NCBI RefSeq assembly: GCF_017114915.1
Contig: NZ_JAAUOE010000003.1
Coordinates: forward strand, 62,001 to 126,000
Direction of reading: 5' to 3'
Length of the DNA stretch: 64,000 nt
Source: Pseudomonas frederiksbergensis
GTDB taxonomy: Bacteria > Pseudomonadota > Gammaproteobacteria > Pseudomonadales > Pseudomonadaceae
Shown: piece after piece, positions 54,483 to 64,000 of the stretch
Numbering within the stretch: the stretch's first letter is position 1
Layout: the number at the start of each line of letters is the position of its first letter
Program-made: the position numbers and the translations under genes
Notes under the pieces: model-generated
What the model was told of the DNA's origin: nothing
Seen by the model: the letters and a program-made list of their open reading frames with translations, nothing else
The model's database searches: none

Positions 54483-55592
54483 ATGTTGAATCTTAAACAC
54501 CTGATGGTGGCCGCCTTTTTGTTGTCCGCAGCCTTCGATGTTCAGGCCGAGCGGCTGAAGGACATCGCCAGTATTTCCGGCGTGCGTTCCAACCAATTGA
54601 TCGGCTACGGCCTGGTGGTCGGGCTTAACGGCACCGGCGACCAGACGACCCAGACCCCGTTCACCCTGCAGACCTTCAACAACATGCTCTCGCAGTTTGG
54701 CATCAAGGTGCCGCCAGGTTCCGGCAACGTGCAATTGAAGAACGTCGCGGCCGTGTCGATCAGTGCTGATCTGCCGGCGTTTGCCAAGCCGGGTCAGCAG
54801 ATAGATATCACCGTAGCGTCCATCGGTAACTCCAAGAGCCTGCGCGGCGGCACCTTGCTGTTGACGCCGCTCAAAGGTATCGACGGCAACGTCTACGCCG
54901 TGGCTCAAGGCAACCTGGTGGTCGGCGGCTTCGATGCCGAAGGTCGTGACGGTTCCAAGATCACCGTCAACGTTCCATCGGCCGGTCGCATCCCGGGCGG
55001 TGCATCGGTCGAGCGTGCGGTGCCGAGCGGCTTCAATCAGGGCAACAGCCTGACACTGAATCTCAACCGTTCGGACTTCACCACCGCCAAGCGCATCGTC
55101 GACAAAATCAACGACATGCTCGGCCCTGGCGTCGCTCAGGCCATTGACGGTGGCTCGATCCGCGTGACCGCGCCGCTCGATCCGAGCCAGCGGGTCGACT
55201 ATTTGTCGATCCTCGAAAACCTCGAAGTCGACCCGGGTCAGGCGGTGGCGAAAGTCATCATCAACTCGCGCACCGGCACCATCGTGATCGGTCAGAACGT
55301 CAAGGTTTCCCCGGCCGCCGTGACCCACGGCAGCCTGACCGTGACCATCACCGAAGACCCGATCGTCAGCCAGCCAGGTCCTCTGTCCAACGGGCAGACG
55401 GCGGTCGTGCCGCGCTCGCGGGTCAATGCGCAGCAAGAAGCCAAGCCGATGTTCAAGTTCGGCCCGGGCACCACCCTCGACGAGATCGTTCGTGCGGTGA
55501 ACCAGGTCGGCGCGGCACCGGGTGACTTGATGGCGATCCTCGAAGCGCTGAAACAGGCCGGCGCGTTGCAAGCCGACCTGATCGTGATCTGA
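54483..55592 (+). CDS. flgI: Flagellar P-ring protein FlgI
   Basis: ATG at 54483 gives 369 residues, the usual length; in-frame GTGs at 54465 and 54477 are alternatives. The signal peptide ends at about FDVQA, then [31 protein letters not shown], the FlgI signature. It forms the periplasmic P-ring. It lies 18 bases after flgH. Confidence 0.95.
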   Translation: MLNLKHLMVAAFLLSAAFDVQAERLKDIASISGVRSNQLIGYGLVVGLNGTGDQTTQTPFTLQTFNNMLSQFGIKVPPGSGNVQLKNVAAVSISADLPAFAKPGQQIDITVASIGNSKSLRGGTLLLTPLKGIDGNVYAVAQGNLVVGGFDAEGRDGSKITVNVPSAGRIPGGASVERAVPSGFNQGNSLTLNLNRSDFTTAKRIVDKINDMLGPGVAQAIDGGSIRVTAPLDPSQRVDYLSILENLEVDPGQAVAKVIINSRTGTIVIGQNVKVSPAAVTHGSLTVTITEDPIVSQPGPLSNGQTAVVPRSRVNAQQEAKPMFKFGPGTTLDEIVRAVNQVGAAPGDLMAILEALKQAGALQADLIVI

Positions 55593-55603
55593 GGACGGCG
55601 ATC

Positions 55604-56890
55604 ATGGATATGCGCAAAAGCGGTCTGGTCAGCAGCAGCGACTCGGGTTCCTACTCGGACCTGAACCGCCTGAACCAGCTCAAGGTCGGCGACAAGAACA
55701 GCGATGCGAACATGCGCAAAGTGGCGCAGGAATTCGAGTCGCTGTTCCTCGGTGAAATGCTCAAGTCCATGCGCTCGGCCACCGAAGCGCTGGGGCAGGA
55801 CAATCCGCTCAACACGCCAGCGGCCAAGCAATACCAGGAAATGTACGACCAGCAGTTGGCCGTTTCCCTGTCCCGCGAAGGCGGCGGTATCGGTTTGGCC
55901 GACGTGCTGATGCGCCAGATGTCGAAGAACAAACCGCTGGCGCCGGGTGAGGCTGCAGCCGCGTCTGCCGCCAAGCAGGCTGCCGCGAAAGCTGCCGTGG
56001 AAACGCCGATTGCCGCCGGCACGGTCGCCACCAACGGGCCGCTGTCGCGCCTCAATGGTGAGCGCCCGTTGTGGGCGTCGCGCTCGGTGACGGCGCCGGC
56101 CGGAGCGGGTGAGGGCGCTCACCGCAACGACATGGCACTGATCAATCAGCGGCGTCTGGCGCTGCCGCCGAAACTCGCCGACCGTTTGCTCGCAGGGCTG
56201 GTGCCGTCGGCATCGACCACCACCGCAGCGCAGAACAAAATCCAGCTGCCGCAGAACACCACGACCGGTGCCGGCCCGCTGTACAACGGCGACTGGCTGG
56301 CTTCGCAAACGGATACGACCTCCAGTGGGCGCCTGCAGATTTATGGGCGTGCCATGGCGCAAATCCCCCTGGCGCCGCCGAAGAAAGCCTTCAGTTCCGC
56401 CGACGAATTCGTCAACACCATGCTGCCGATGGCCAAAGAGGCCGCCGACCGAATCGGTGTCGATCCGCGTTACCTGGTGGCTCAGGCCGCCCTGGAAACC
56501 GGTTGGGGCAAATCGGTCATGCGCGCCCAGGATGGCAGCAGCAGCCACAACCTGTTCGGCATCAAGGCCAGCGGTAACTGGAAGGGCGATTCGGCGCGGG
56601 CGATCACCAGCGAATTCAGAAATGGCGCGATGGTCAAGGAGACGGCCGAGTTCCGTTCCTACGCCTCTTACAAGGACAGCTTCCATGACCTTGTGACGCT
56701 GCTGCAAAGCAACAATCGCTATCAAGATGTGCTGAAGTCGGCCGATAACCCGGAACAGTTTGTACGCGAGTTGCAAAAAGCCGGGTATGCAACCGACCCG
56801 GATTACGCAAGCAAGATTTCGCAGATAGCCAAGCAGATGACGAGTTACCAGAACTACGCTGCGGCGGGCGCTTCCACTACGCCTTTATAG
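55604..56890 (+). CDS. flgJ: FlgJ, rod cap with peptidoglycan hydrolase domain
   Basis: The 428-residue protein has an N-terminal rod-cap domain (about 20-105; MRKVAQEFESLFLGEMLKSMRSAT) and a C-terminal GH73 glucosaminidase domain (about 270-420; GVDPRYLVAQAALETGWGKSVMRA with the catalytic Glu, then SSHNLFGIKASGNWKG). A ~150-residue Ala/Pro/Thr linker joins them, longer than in enteric FlgJ. It opens the peptidoglycan for the rod. Confidence 0.95.
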   Translation: MDMRKSGLVSSSDSGSYSDLNRLNQLKVGDKNSDANMRKVAQEFESLFLGEMLKSMRSATEALGQDNPLNTPAAKQYQEMYDQQLAVSLSREGGGIGLADVLMRQMSKNKPLAPGEAAAASAAKQAAAKAAVETPIAAGTVATNGPLSRLNGERPLWASRSVTAPAGAGEGAHRNDMALINQRRLALPPKLADRLLAGLVPSASTTTAAQNKIQLPQNTTTGAGPLYNGDWLASQTDTTSSGRLQIYGRAMAQIPLAPPKKAFSSADEFVNTMLPMAKEAADRIGVDPRYLVAQAALETGWGKSVMRAQDGSSSHNLFGIKASGNWKGDSARAITSEFRNGAMVKETAEFRSYASYKDSFHDLVTLLQSNNRYQDVLKSADNPEQFVRELQKAGYATDPDYASKISQIAKQMTSYQNYAAAGASTTPL

Positions 56891-56913
56891 GCACAAGGCA
56901 TAAGGTTTGAATC

Positions 56914-58974
56914 ATGAGTTTGCTCAACATCGGGATGTCGGGTTTATCCGCTGGCCAAAGCGCATTGATGGTGACCGGTAACAACATTGCCAACGCCGAC
57001 ACCGCAGGCTACTCGCGTCAGCAAACCGTGCAGGGCACCAAGGCCGCGAATCAGTTCGGCAATGTCTACATCGGCACGGGTACGACCCTGGCCGATGTGC
57101 GTCGGGTGTACAACAGCTACCTCGATGCGCAACTGCAAACCAGCACCTCGCTCAACAGCGACTCGGCGGCCTACGCCGGGCAGATCAGCCCGCTCGATAA
57201 GTTGCTGTCTGACAGCGGCACCGGCCTCAATGGCGCCCTGACCAAGTTCTTTGCCTCGGTACAGAACGTCAACGCCAAACCGGGCGACGATGCTTCCCGC
57301 CAACTGCTGCTCAGCGATGCGCAAGCCCTGAGCAACCGGTTCAACTCGATCTCCAGCCAGTTGACCACGCAGAACGCGAACATCAACGGCAATCTGGAGA
57401 ACATGGCCGATCAGATCAACAAACTGGCGACCACCGTGGCCCAGTTGAACCAGAAGATCTCCGAAGTTTCCAACGCCGGCGGCCAGCCCAACGACTTGCT
57501 CGACGCGCGTAACGAGACTGTGCGCCAGTTGTCCACCTTCACCGGTGCGCAAGTGATCGAGCGCGACGGTAACCTCGACATTTACCTGGGCAGCGGTCAG
57601 CCGCTGGTCATGGGCAGCACCGCCAGCAAGCTGGAAGTGGTGCCGAGCAAAGACGACCCGTCGCGTTCGGCCATTCAGCTCAACCGCGGCTCGAGCACCA
57701 TCGACATCACCTCGGTGATGACCGGTGGCGAAATGGGCGGCTTGCTGCGTTATCGCAGCACCGTGCTGGACCCGGCCATGAATGAGCTGGGGCGCGTGGC
57801 GCTGGTCGTTGCCGATCAGATGAACACCATCCAGGCCCAGGGCATCGACAAGAACGGTGACTTCGGTTCGAACCTGTTCAACAGCATCAACAGTGCCGCG
57901 CAAATGGCCCAGCGCAGCGTTGCCACGGTCGGCAACAGTGCCGGCTCAGGCAACTTCGACGTGAGCATCGAGGACAGCGGCAAGCTGACCATCAACGATT
58001 ACAAAGTCACCTTCACCAGCGCCACCAACTACACCGTGCAGCGCCTGCCTGAAGGCACCGCCATGGGTGCGTTCAGCACGTTGACCACGCCGCCGCCGGT
58101 GATCGATGGCTTCTCCATGAAGCTCACCGGGGGTACCGCCGCCGCCGGCGACACGTTCAAGATCACCCCGACCCGTAACGCGGCGACCAACATAAAGACC
58201 GAGATGACCGACTCCAAACGTCTGGCCATCGCGGCACCGTTGGGTGCAGCCATCGCGCCGGGTGGCAGCGGTACCTTGACCATTGCGGCCAGCGGTCAAC
58301 CGACCCTGACCACGCAGTTCAATATCTACGACTCGGCCACCACCCTGGCCATTCAGAATGGCCTGAAGAATTCGACCCCGGTCAAAGTGGTTTTTGGTGC
58401 CACCGGTGGCACCACCCAGACTTACCAGTTGCTCGATGCCAAAGGTAATGCACTCAGTACCGGCACCATTGTGCCGGGCCAGAACAATACACTGAGCCTG
58501 AGTATTCCACTGGTCGACGCCAGCGGCGCCGCGATCATGGATCCGGGGCCGCCAGCCGTGCAGCGCACCGCGACTTTCGACATGACCGTGGCCGGTTCGC
58601 CAGGTCAAGGCACTGCGATCAACGTCACGCTCAGTCAGCCCGGCACCCTGGACAACCGCAACGGCACCGTACTGGCTGGCTTGCAAACCAAGCAGGCCGT
58701 GGATACCGGGTCGGCCAGCAATGGCATTTCCCTGACCGACGCCTACGGCAAACTGGTCGAGGGCGTCGGCGCCAAGGCCGCGCAAGGCAAGCTCGACAGC
58801 GCTGCCACCGAGGCAATCCTGGCCAACGCCAAGGGCGCTCGCGATTCGCTGTCGGGTGTCGACCTTGATGAGGAAACCGGCAACCTGGTCAAGTATCAGC
58901 AGTACTACACCGCGTCTTCGCAGATCATCAAGGCTGCGCAGGAAATCTTCAGCACACTGATCAACAGTCTTTAA
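56914..58974 (+). CDS. flgK: Flagellar hook-associated protein 1 FlgK
   Basis: The 686-residue protein has the N-terminal motif (SLLNIGMSGLSAGQSALMVTGNNIANADTAGYSRQ) and the C-terminal coiled motif (SGVDLDEETGNLVKYQQYYTASSQIIKAAQEIFSTLINSL). The variable middle is rich in Thr/Ala/Gly and longer than the ~550-residue enteric form. FlgK sits at the hook-filament junction. Confidence 0.96.
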   Translation: MSLLNIGMSGLSAGQSALMVTGNNIANADTAGYSRQQTVQGTKAANQFGNVYIGTGTTLADVRRVYNSYLDAQLQTSTSLNSDSAAYAGQISPLDKLLSDSGTGLNGALTKFFASVQNVNAKPGDDASRQLLLSDAQALSNRFNSISSQLTTQNANINGNLENMADQINKLATTVAQLNQKISEVSNAGGQPNDLLDARNETVRQLSTFTGAQVIERDGNLDIYLGSGQPLVMGSTASKLEVVPSKDDPSRSAIQLNRGSSTIDITSVMTGGEMGGLLRYRSTVLDPAMNELGRVALVVADQMNTIQAQGIDKNGDFGSNLFNSINSAAQMAQRSVATVGNSAGSGNFDVSIEDSGKLTINDYKVTFTSATNYTVQRLPEGTAMGAFSTLTTPPPVIDGFSMKLTGGTAAAGDTFKITPTRNAATNIKTEMTDSKRLAIAAPLGAAIAPGGSGTLTIAASGQPTLTTQFNIYDSATTLAIQNGLKNSTPVKVVFGATGGTTQTYQLLDAKGNALSTGTIVPGQNNTLSLSIPLVDASGAAIMDPGPPAVQRTATFDMTVAGSPGQGTAINVTLSQPGTLDNRNGTVLAGLQTKQAVDTGSASNGISLTDAYGKLVEGVGAKAAQGKLDSAATEAILANAKGARDSLSGVDLDEETGNLVKYQQYYTASSQIIKAAQEIFSTLINSL

Positions 58975-58987
58975 GGAGTCGTAGCCC

Positions 58988-60553
58988 ATGCGCATTTCTA
59001 CCGCCCAGTTTTACGAGTCCTCTGCTGCCAACTATCAGAAGAATTTCGCCAATGTGGTCAAGAGCAGCGAAGAGGCCAGCAGTCTGGTTCGCGTCAAGAC
59101 CGCGGCCGATGATCCGGTCGGCGCTTCGCGTCTGTTGCAATTGGGTCAGCAGGCTTCGATGCTCGATCAGTACGAAGCCAACGCCACGACCATCAAGGCG
59201 ACCCTCGGTGCTACCGAAGCGGTGATGACCAGCATCGGCAATGTATTGCAGCGCGCCAGGGAACTGGCCGTTGGCGCGGGCAATGCCGGTTACACCGATG
59301 CCGACCGCCAAGCCAACGCCTCGGAGCTGGGGCAGATCGAAGAGCAGTTGCTGAGCCTGATGAACAATAAGGACGAGAACGGCAAGTACATCTTCGCCGG
59401 CTCCAAGGGCGATACCGTGCCGTTCACACGCAACAATGACGGGACTTACAGCTATAACGGCGATCAGGTGACTCTTGACTTGGTGATCGGTGACACCATG
59501 TCGATGGCCACCAACAGCACCGGTTGGGATGCGTTCCAGCAAGCGATCAACACCAGCCGCAGCGAAGTCACCAGGACTGCGCCGGTCGTGGATGACGGCC
59601 GCGTGACCCTGTCCAACGGCCAGGTGTCGTCGAACGTCACCTACAACGACAAATTCCGCAGTGGCGAGCCATATACCGTGGACTTCGTCAGCGGCACCCA
59701 GCTGCAGATCACCGACTCGGCCGGCAACGACGTGACTGCCGAAGCCAGTCAGGGCGGCGCATTCGATCCGGCCAGCAAGGTGGGCCAAGCCGTCACTTTC
59801 CGCGGCGTCGAGCTGACTTTGAACATCAACCTGGGCGCTGGCGACACCGCGGCGACCGTGCTGCCTGGTCACACTTTTACCCTGGCGGCCAAGCCGGACA
59901 CCTTCAGCGCTACCGGCAGCCCGGGCAACCCTTCGGCGGCGCAGGTCACCGGCAGCAGCATCACCAATCCGGTGGATTACCACGCCAGTTTCCCTACCGG
60001 CTCGGCGATTCTGAAGTTCACCAGCGCCACCGCCTTCGAACTGTACGCAGCGCCCTTGACGGCCAACAGCAAGCCGGTGTCTACCGGAACCATGGCTGGC
60101 AGCGTCGCCACGGCATCGGGTGTGAGCTTCACCCTGACCGGTACGCCGGCGGCCAACGATCAGTTCAGCATCGCGGTCAACACTCACGAAACCCAGAACA
60201 TCCTGGACACCGTGAGCCAGTTGAAAACCGCATTGAATACGCCAACCAACGGTGACCCGATCGCTACTCAGAAACTGCAAGCGTCACTGGCTTCAGGCAT
60301 TGCCAACCTGGCCAGCGGTATTGATCAGCTGTCCAGCGCCTTGAGTTCGGTCGGTGGTCGCGGTGCTGCCCTGGATACCCAGAGCGATACCAACCAGAGC
60401 CTTAAACTGGCCAACACCCAGACCCAATCGTCGATCCGCGATTCCGATGCGGCCGAAGTGATGACCCGACTGACCTTGCAACAAACCATGTTGCAGGCCT
60501 CGCAACTGGCCTTCAGCAAGATTGCTCAGTTGGGCCTGTTCAACAAGGTCTGA
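58988..60553 (+). CDS. flgL: Flagellar hook-associated protein 3 FlgL
   Basis: The 521-residue flagellin-like protein has conserved ends (ISTAQFYESSAANYQKNFANVVKSSEEASS; NTQTQSSIRDSDAAEVMTRLTLQQTMLQASQLAFSKI). It has an expanded central region of about 200 residues compared with the ~317-residue enteric FlgL, a form common in Pseudomonas. FlgL is the second junction protein. It ends the flg operon, 14 bases after flgK. Confidence 0.95.
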   Translation: MRISTAQFYESSAANYQKNFANVVKSSEEASSLVRVKTAADDPVGASRLLQLGQQASMLDQYEANATTIKATLGATEAVMTSIGNVLQRARELAVGAGNAGYTDADRQANASELGQIEEQLLSLMNNKDENGKYIFAGSKGDTVPFTRNNDGTYSYNGDQVTLDLVIGDTMSMATNSTGWDAFQQAINTSRSEVTRTAPVVDDGRVTLSNGQVSSNVTYNDKFRSGEPYTVDFVSGTQLQITDSAGNDVTAEASQGGAFDPASKVGQAVTFRGVELTLNINLGAGDTAATVLPGHTFTLAAKPDTFSATGSPGNPSAAQVTGSSITNPVDYHASFPTGSAILKFTSATAFELYAAPLTANSKPVSTGTMAGSVATASGVSFTLTGTPAANDQFSIAVNTHETQNILDTVSQLKTALNTPTNGDPIATQKLQASLASGIANLASGIDQLSSALSSVGGRGAALDTQSDTNQSLKLANTQTQSSIRDSDAAEVMTRLTLQQTMLQASQLAFSKIAQLGLFNKV

Positions 60554-60590
60554 GCCTGCGCCTGCCGAGCAGCCAACCGTCTTTTTTTTA

Positions 60591-60634
60591 AGCGGTTCCG
60601 GGGCCTCTGCCTGAAAGGGTAGAGGCCCGCCGCT
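60591..60634 (+). other. Stem-loop just upstream of the glycosyltransferase
   Basis: Outer AGCGG/CCGCT and inner GGGCCTCT/AGAGGCCC arms (60601-60608 and 60621-60628) form an extended hairpin ending 16 bases before the start. There is no following U-tract on the plus strand. It may limit read-through from flgL or affect translation. Confidence 0.45.
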
Positions 60635-60649
60635 CGAGAGTTTCCCGCC

Positions 60650-63600
60650 GTGAATCAACGCCCCCTCGTCAGCATCGTCATCCCTGCCTTCAACCCGCGC
60701 TTTTTCAGTCAGGCATTGGAAAGTGCGCTCGCCCAGACTTACGAGCACGTCGAAATCGTTATTTGTGACGATTCGTCTGGCGACGAGATCCGCGACATTG
60801 TCGAGGCCTTCATCGAGCCGGCTCACCCGGTTCGCTACCTGCGCAATCCACAACATCTCGGGTTGCAGAAGAATGTGCTGCGTTGCGTAGAGCAAGCCGG
60901 TGGCGAATTCATCAAAGTGTTGTGCGACGACGATCGTCTGTTTGCGCCCAGCGTTGCGTTGCAGGCGCAGGTGTTGATCGACCACGCGGACGTGAATGTG
61001 GTGTTTGCCCTGCGGATGCTCAGCGACGCCGGCAATTTTCTGTTGCCGTCGCGGGTGGATAATTGCCGCTTTTGTCCAAGCGATGCGTTGCTCAAGGGCG
61101 ACGATATGCTGGCGATTTTCGAGGGCACGCCCAAGAACTTCCTCGGCAATTTCAGCTCTGCCTTGATGCGTCGCGCTGATGTGCTGGAGCTGTTGCCAGC
61201 CTTGATCCAGGAAGGCGCCGGGTTCATCGCCATGCTCGATTTCGCCTTGTTCGTGTGCCTGATGCGCCGCGCTAACCTGGTGTCACTGAACACCGTGTTG
61301 AGCACCGAGCGGCTGTATCCGGAGCGACTGAGTCGAACCCCTGAGATGCTCAAGGCTGCGGCGCTCGAGTGGAGCTGGCTGGCGCAGATGCTTGCGGTAC
61401 GCAGTGGCGAATCGGCGCCGGCATCGGGCTGGGTTCGCTATATCGACCTGAGCAAAGTCACTGATCAACCCCACGCCTGGGAAGAATTGTATGTGACGCG
61501 CATCCTCGGCAACCGCAGCACAGTGGTCAATGGTCGAGTAGGTGGGGAGAGCGAGAGTTACGCCGACTTCTATCGCCAATGGCTGGCGATACGCAGGTTC
61601 TCGGCAGTCGAGCAGCGGCTCATGCCAGCGTGCATCGACAGCTGGGCATTCCGCCCGCAGATCGTGCCGATCATCATTGACAGCCGTGCCGACAGCGCAG
61701 CGTTGAAATCCACATTGCAGAGCATCAGTGCTCAGCTGTATGCGCCTCAGGCGGTGGTGGTGCTGTCCGATGCGCACTGTGATGCCGATGATCGAATCGT
61801 TCAGTTGCCGTTCCAGTCGAACTGGGCGCAACAGCTCAATGCCGTGGTCCCGCAACTGGAAGGCGCCCACTGGTTTTACCTGCTGCGCGCTGGTGACACC
61901 TTGCGTGAATCCGCTCTGCTGATTCTGGCAGAGCGCATTGCCGGTTCTGCGGGGCTCCTCTGTGTCTACAGCGATGAGGGTGCGCTGGTCGACGGCGAGT
62001 CGATCGACCCGGTGTTCAAGCCCGATTTCAACCTCGACCTGATGCGCGCCTACCCTTACGTCGGCCGAGCCCTGGCCTTCGAACGTCAGCACTTCATGGC
62101 GCTGGGCGGGTTTGACCCGGCTCACGGCGAGCTGGCCCCCCATGACCTGATGTGGCGTCTGGTGGAAGAGGTCGGTCCGCAGACCATCGAGCACATCGCG
62201 GAAATTCAGGTGGAGTCGAGCCTGGCCTTTTCCGACTGGCTGTCATTACCCGAAGTCATCGAAAACAACGCTGGCATGATCGGTGCGCACCTGGACCGTA
62301 TCGGTGTGGCGCACGCTGTCCGTCACGAAGAACTGCCACTGATTAATCGCATCGATTACCGGCATGAGACGCGTCCGCTGGTATCGATCATCATCCAGAC
62401 CGGTGATTCGCTTTACGCCTTGCAGCGTTGCACCGAAGGTTTGATCGAGCGCACGGCTTACACCCGGTACGAAATCCTGATCGTCGACAGCGGCACTGAC
62501 GACCCGGCGATGCTCGACTGGTTGGTTGCCATGACGCAGCTGGGGGCCGCGATGCTGCGGGTGATTCGTTACGCCGGTGACGCCAACGACGCAGCGATCC
62601 GCAACTTCGCCGCGAGCCTGGCTCATGGCGAATACTTGCTGCTGCTCAGTCCTCAGATGTTGATCTGCGACAGCGATTGGCTGGACGAATTGCTCAACCA
62701 CGCACAGCGTCCCGAAGTGGGGGTGGTCGGTGCCCGGATTCTCAGTCCGCAGGGTGCGATCGTCAGCGCCGGGTTGATCCTCGGGTTGGCGGGGTCGGTC
62801 GGTTCGCCATTTGCCGGTGAGGCTGCCGACTCTCGCGGCTACATGCAGCGGTTGCACGTGACCCAGAACTGGAGCGCGGTCAGTGACCGCTGCCTGATGG
62901 TTCGCAAGGAAGTTTTCGATAGTCTGGGGCAGCTCGATGAGATGACGTTTACCCACAGCCTCAGCGATGTCGATTTATGCCTGCGGGCGAACGATAACGG
63001 CTACCTGGTGGTCTGGACGCCGTACTCCAGCGTGGTGCTGGCCCCGGAAGGCGAGGAGTCGACGCTGCAATTGTGCGAGCGTGAACAGGACGCCTTTTAT
63101 CATAAATGGCTGCCGAAGATCGCCAGGGATCCGGCCTACAGTCCGGCACTGAGCCTCGGGGTTTCCAGCTTCAGCCTGGAGCCTTCGTTGCGCAACAACT
63201 GGAACCCGTTCTGCACCCGTGCATTGCCGTTGATTCTCGGTCTTCCGGTCAATAGCACTGCCGTCGGTCACTACCGGGTGATCGCACCGCTGACGGAACT
63301 CGAAGCCACTGGACGAGTGATTGCACGGGTGGCCCATGAGTCGCCGTCGATCGTGGAAATCGAGCGTCTGTCCCCGGACACCATCGTCCTGCAAGGGCGT
63401 TACAGCGAAGGCTCGGCCGGCGATATTCTGCGGATGAAAAAGTATTCCAGCGCCCTGCGGGTTTTCGAACTCGACGACTACATTGTTAGCGCACCGAAGA
63501 AAAACGCTCACGCCCGCAACAAACCGGTGAACATCGAACAGATGCTGCGCGAAGGCATCGGCCTGTGCGATCGCTTGGTAGTCACTACCCAACCATTGGC

Positions 63601-64000
63601 CGATGCCTTGTCGAGCATGCACAACGACATTCGCGTGGTGCCGAACATGCTGTCGCCGGACCCTTGGGCCACGCTGACCAGTCGTCGCCGCACCTCCAGC
63701 AAGCCGCGCGTTGGTTGGGGTGGTGGCACCAGTCACACCGGGGACCTGGAGATCATTGCCGAGGTGGTGCGCGAGCTGGCGGACGAAGTCGAGTGGGTGT
63801 TCTTCGGCATGTGCCCCGACGCCTTGCGCCCGTATGTTCACGAGTTTCATTCCGCTATCGGCTTGCAAAGTTACCCGTTCAAACTGGCGAGCCTGAACCT
63901 CGATCTGGCACTGGCTCCGCTGGAGTTCCACATCTTCAACGATTGCAAAAGCAACCTGCGATTGCTGGAGTACGGCGCCTGCGGATACCCGGTGATCTGC
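60650..64000 (+). CDS. Multi-module glycosyltransferase, partial (flagellin glycosylation)
   Basis: A GTG at 60650 opens a frame that continues past the right edge (1117 codons seen). Four modules are visible: GT2 at about 1-215 (PLVSIVIPAFNPRFFSQ, VICDDSSGDE, KVLCDDDRLF), a second degenerate GT2-like domain from about 340 (VPIIIDSRADSAALKSTLQSIS), a third GT2 from about 577 (RPLVSIIIQTGDSLYALQRC, EILIVDSGTDDP), and a GT4-like domain from about 870 (GHYRVIAPLTELE; PRVGWGGGTSHTGDLEIIAEVV). Such large enzymes lie between flgL and fliC in many fluorescent pseudomonads and build the flagellin glycan. The C-terminus is not in the window. Confidence 0.85.
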   Translation, partial: MNQRPLVSIVIPAFNPRFFSQALESALAQTYEHVEIVICDDSSGDEIRDIVEAFIEPAHPVRYLRNPQHLGLQKNVLRCVEQAGGEFIKVLCDDDRLFAPSVALQAQVLIDHADVNVVFALRMLSDAGNFLLPSRVDNCRFCPSDALLKGDDMLAIFEGTPKNFLGNFSSALMRRADVLELLPALIQEGAGFIAMLDFALFVCLMRRANLVSLNTVLSTERLYPERLSRTPEMLKAAALEWSWLAQMLAVRSGESAPASGWVRYIDLSKVTDQPHAWEELYVTRILGNRSTVVNGRVGGESESYADFYRQWLAIRRFSAVEQRLMPACIDSWAFRPQIVPIIIDSRADSAALKSTLQSISAQLYAPQAVVVLSDAHCDADDRIVQLPFQSNWAQQLNAVVPQLEGAHWFYLLRAGDTLRESALLILAERIAGSAGLLCVYSDEGALVDGESIDPVFKPDFNLDLMRAYPYVGRALAFERQHFMALGGFDPAHGELAPHDLMWRLVEEVGPQTIEHIAEIQVESSLAFSDWLSLPEVIENNAGMIGAHLDRIGVAHAVRHEELPLINRIDYRHETRPLVSIIIQTGDSLYALQRCTEGLIERTAYTRYEILIVDSGTDDPAMLDWLVAMTQLGAAMLRVIRYAGDANDAAIRNFAASLAHGEYLLLLSPQMLICDSDWLDELLNHAQRPEVGVVGARILSPQGAIVSAGLILGLAGSVGSPFAGEAADSRGYMQRLHVTQNWSAVSDRCLMVRKEVFDSLGQLDEMTFTHSLSDVDLCLRANDNGYLVVWTPYSSVVLAPEGEESTLQLCEREQDAFYHKWLPKIARDPAYSPALSLGVSSFSLEPSLRNNWNPFCTRALPLILGLPVNSTAVGHYRVIAPLTELEATGRVIARVAHESPSIVEIERLSPDTIVLQGRYSEGSAGDILRMKKYSSALRVFELDDYIVSAPKKNAHARNKPVNIEQMLREGIGLCDRLVVTTQPLADALSSMHNDIRVVPNMLSPDPWATLTSRRRTSSKPRVGWGGGTSHTGDLEIIAEVVRELADEVEWVFFGMCPDALRPYVHEFHSAIGLQSYPFKLASLNLDLALAPLEFHIFNDCKSNLRLLEYGACGYPVIC

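Noticed and set aside
60570..60600. Terminator for flgL from the T8 run
   Set aside because: No GC-rich stem directly precedes the T run on the plus strand; the hairpin lies after it instead.

Overview
The window is a chromosomal segment of a Pseudomonas, most likely of the P. fluorescens complex. This is inferred from the high GC content, the gene orders (relA-mazG, fabA-fabB, lapG-lapD, yciB-yciI-cpxR-cpxP-cpxA, phhA-phhB-phhC beside phhR, flgF to flgL) and the many intergenic palindromic repeats of the kinds common in that group. No rRNA, tRNA, CRISPR array, prophage or insertion sequence was seen. Almost all of it is core genome; the accessory part is the right edge.

Layout. 1-1.85 kb: 3' end of relA, mazG and a DUF2058 gene. 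2-3.8 kb: fabA-fabB, the unsaturated fatty acid branch, on the minus strand. 4-9 kb: a tightly coupled minus-strand trio of TonB-dependent receptor, orphan periplasmic binding protein and hybrid sensor kinase. This is the least described multi-gene unit here. 9.2-16.3 kb: plus-strand genes (gpsA, a DUF4389 protein, sixA, a remnant of an acyl-CoA synthetase, a hotdog thioesterase, two alpha/beta hydrolases, a glutathione S-transferase-like protein, a DUF4892 protein, an AI-2E-type permease). 16.4-19 kb: lapG-lapD, the c-di-GMP-controlled periplasmic protease switch for adhesin release. 19.2-32.6 kb: scattered single genes (YbaN, YecA, RecQ, MarR, FimV-like, SelT/W-like, EamA, two AraC regulators, UDP-diacylglucosamine hydrolase-like, HD-domain, DUF962, TrkH, nitroreductase). 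32.8-36.9 kb: a Cpx-type envelope stress operon with YciI and YciB upstream. 37-41.7 kb: rnm-like PHP nuclease, a TsaC/YciO-like protein, scpA, scpB and rluB. 41.5-47.2 kb: an M29/COG2309-like gene whose 3' end is overwritten by a palindromic repeat, aroP behind a long leader with small ORFs, arfB, an MFS transporter and two tiny genes. 47.4-51.7 kb: phhC, phhB and phhA with divergent phhR, for phenylalanine catabolism. 52-60.6 kb: flgFGHIJKL behind a good sigma-54 promoter. 60.65 kb to the end: the first 1117 codons of a multi-module glycosyltransferase, probably for flagellin glycosylation.

Connections. AroP (aromatic amino acid uptake) lies near PhhABC/PhhR (aromatic amino acid breakdown). 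LapD/LapG and the flagellar genes both belong to the motile-sessile decision. FabA/FabB and the Cpx genes concern the envelope. Three classes of intergenic palindromic repeat punctuate the window, and one copy appears to have changed the end of a coding gene. The best leads for new biology are the receptor/binding-protein/kinase trio, the aroP leader with its 24-codon Trp-containing ORF, the HD-domain protein with an oxygenase-like ligand set, and the repeat-disrupted M29-like gene.
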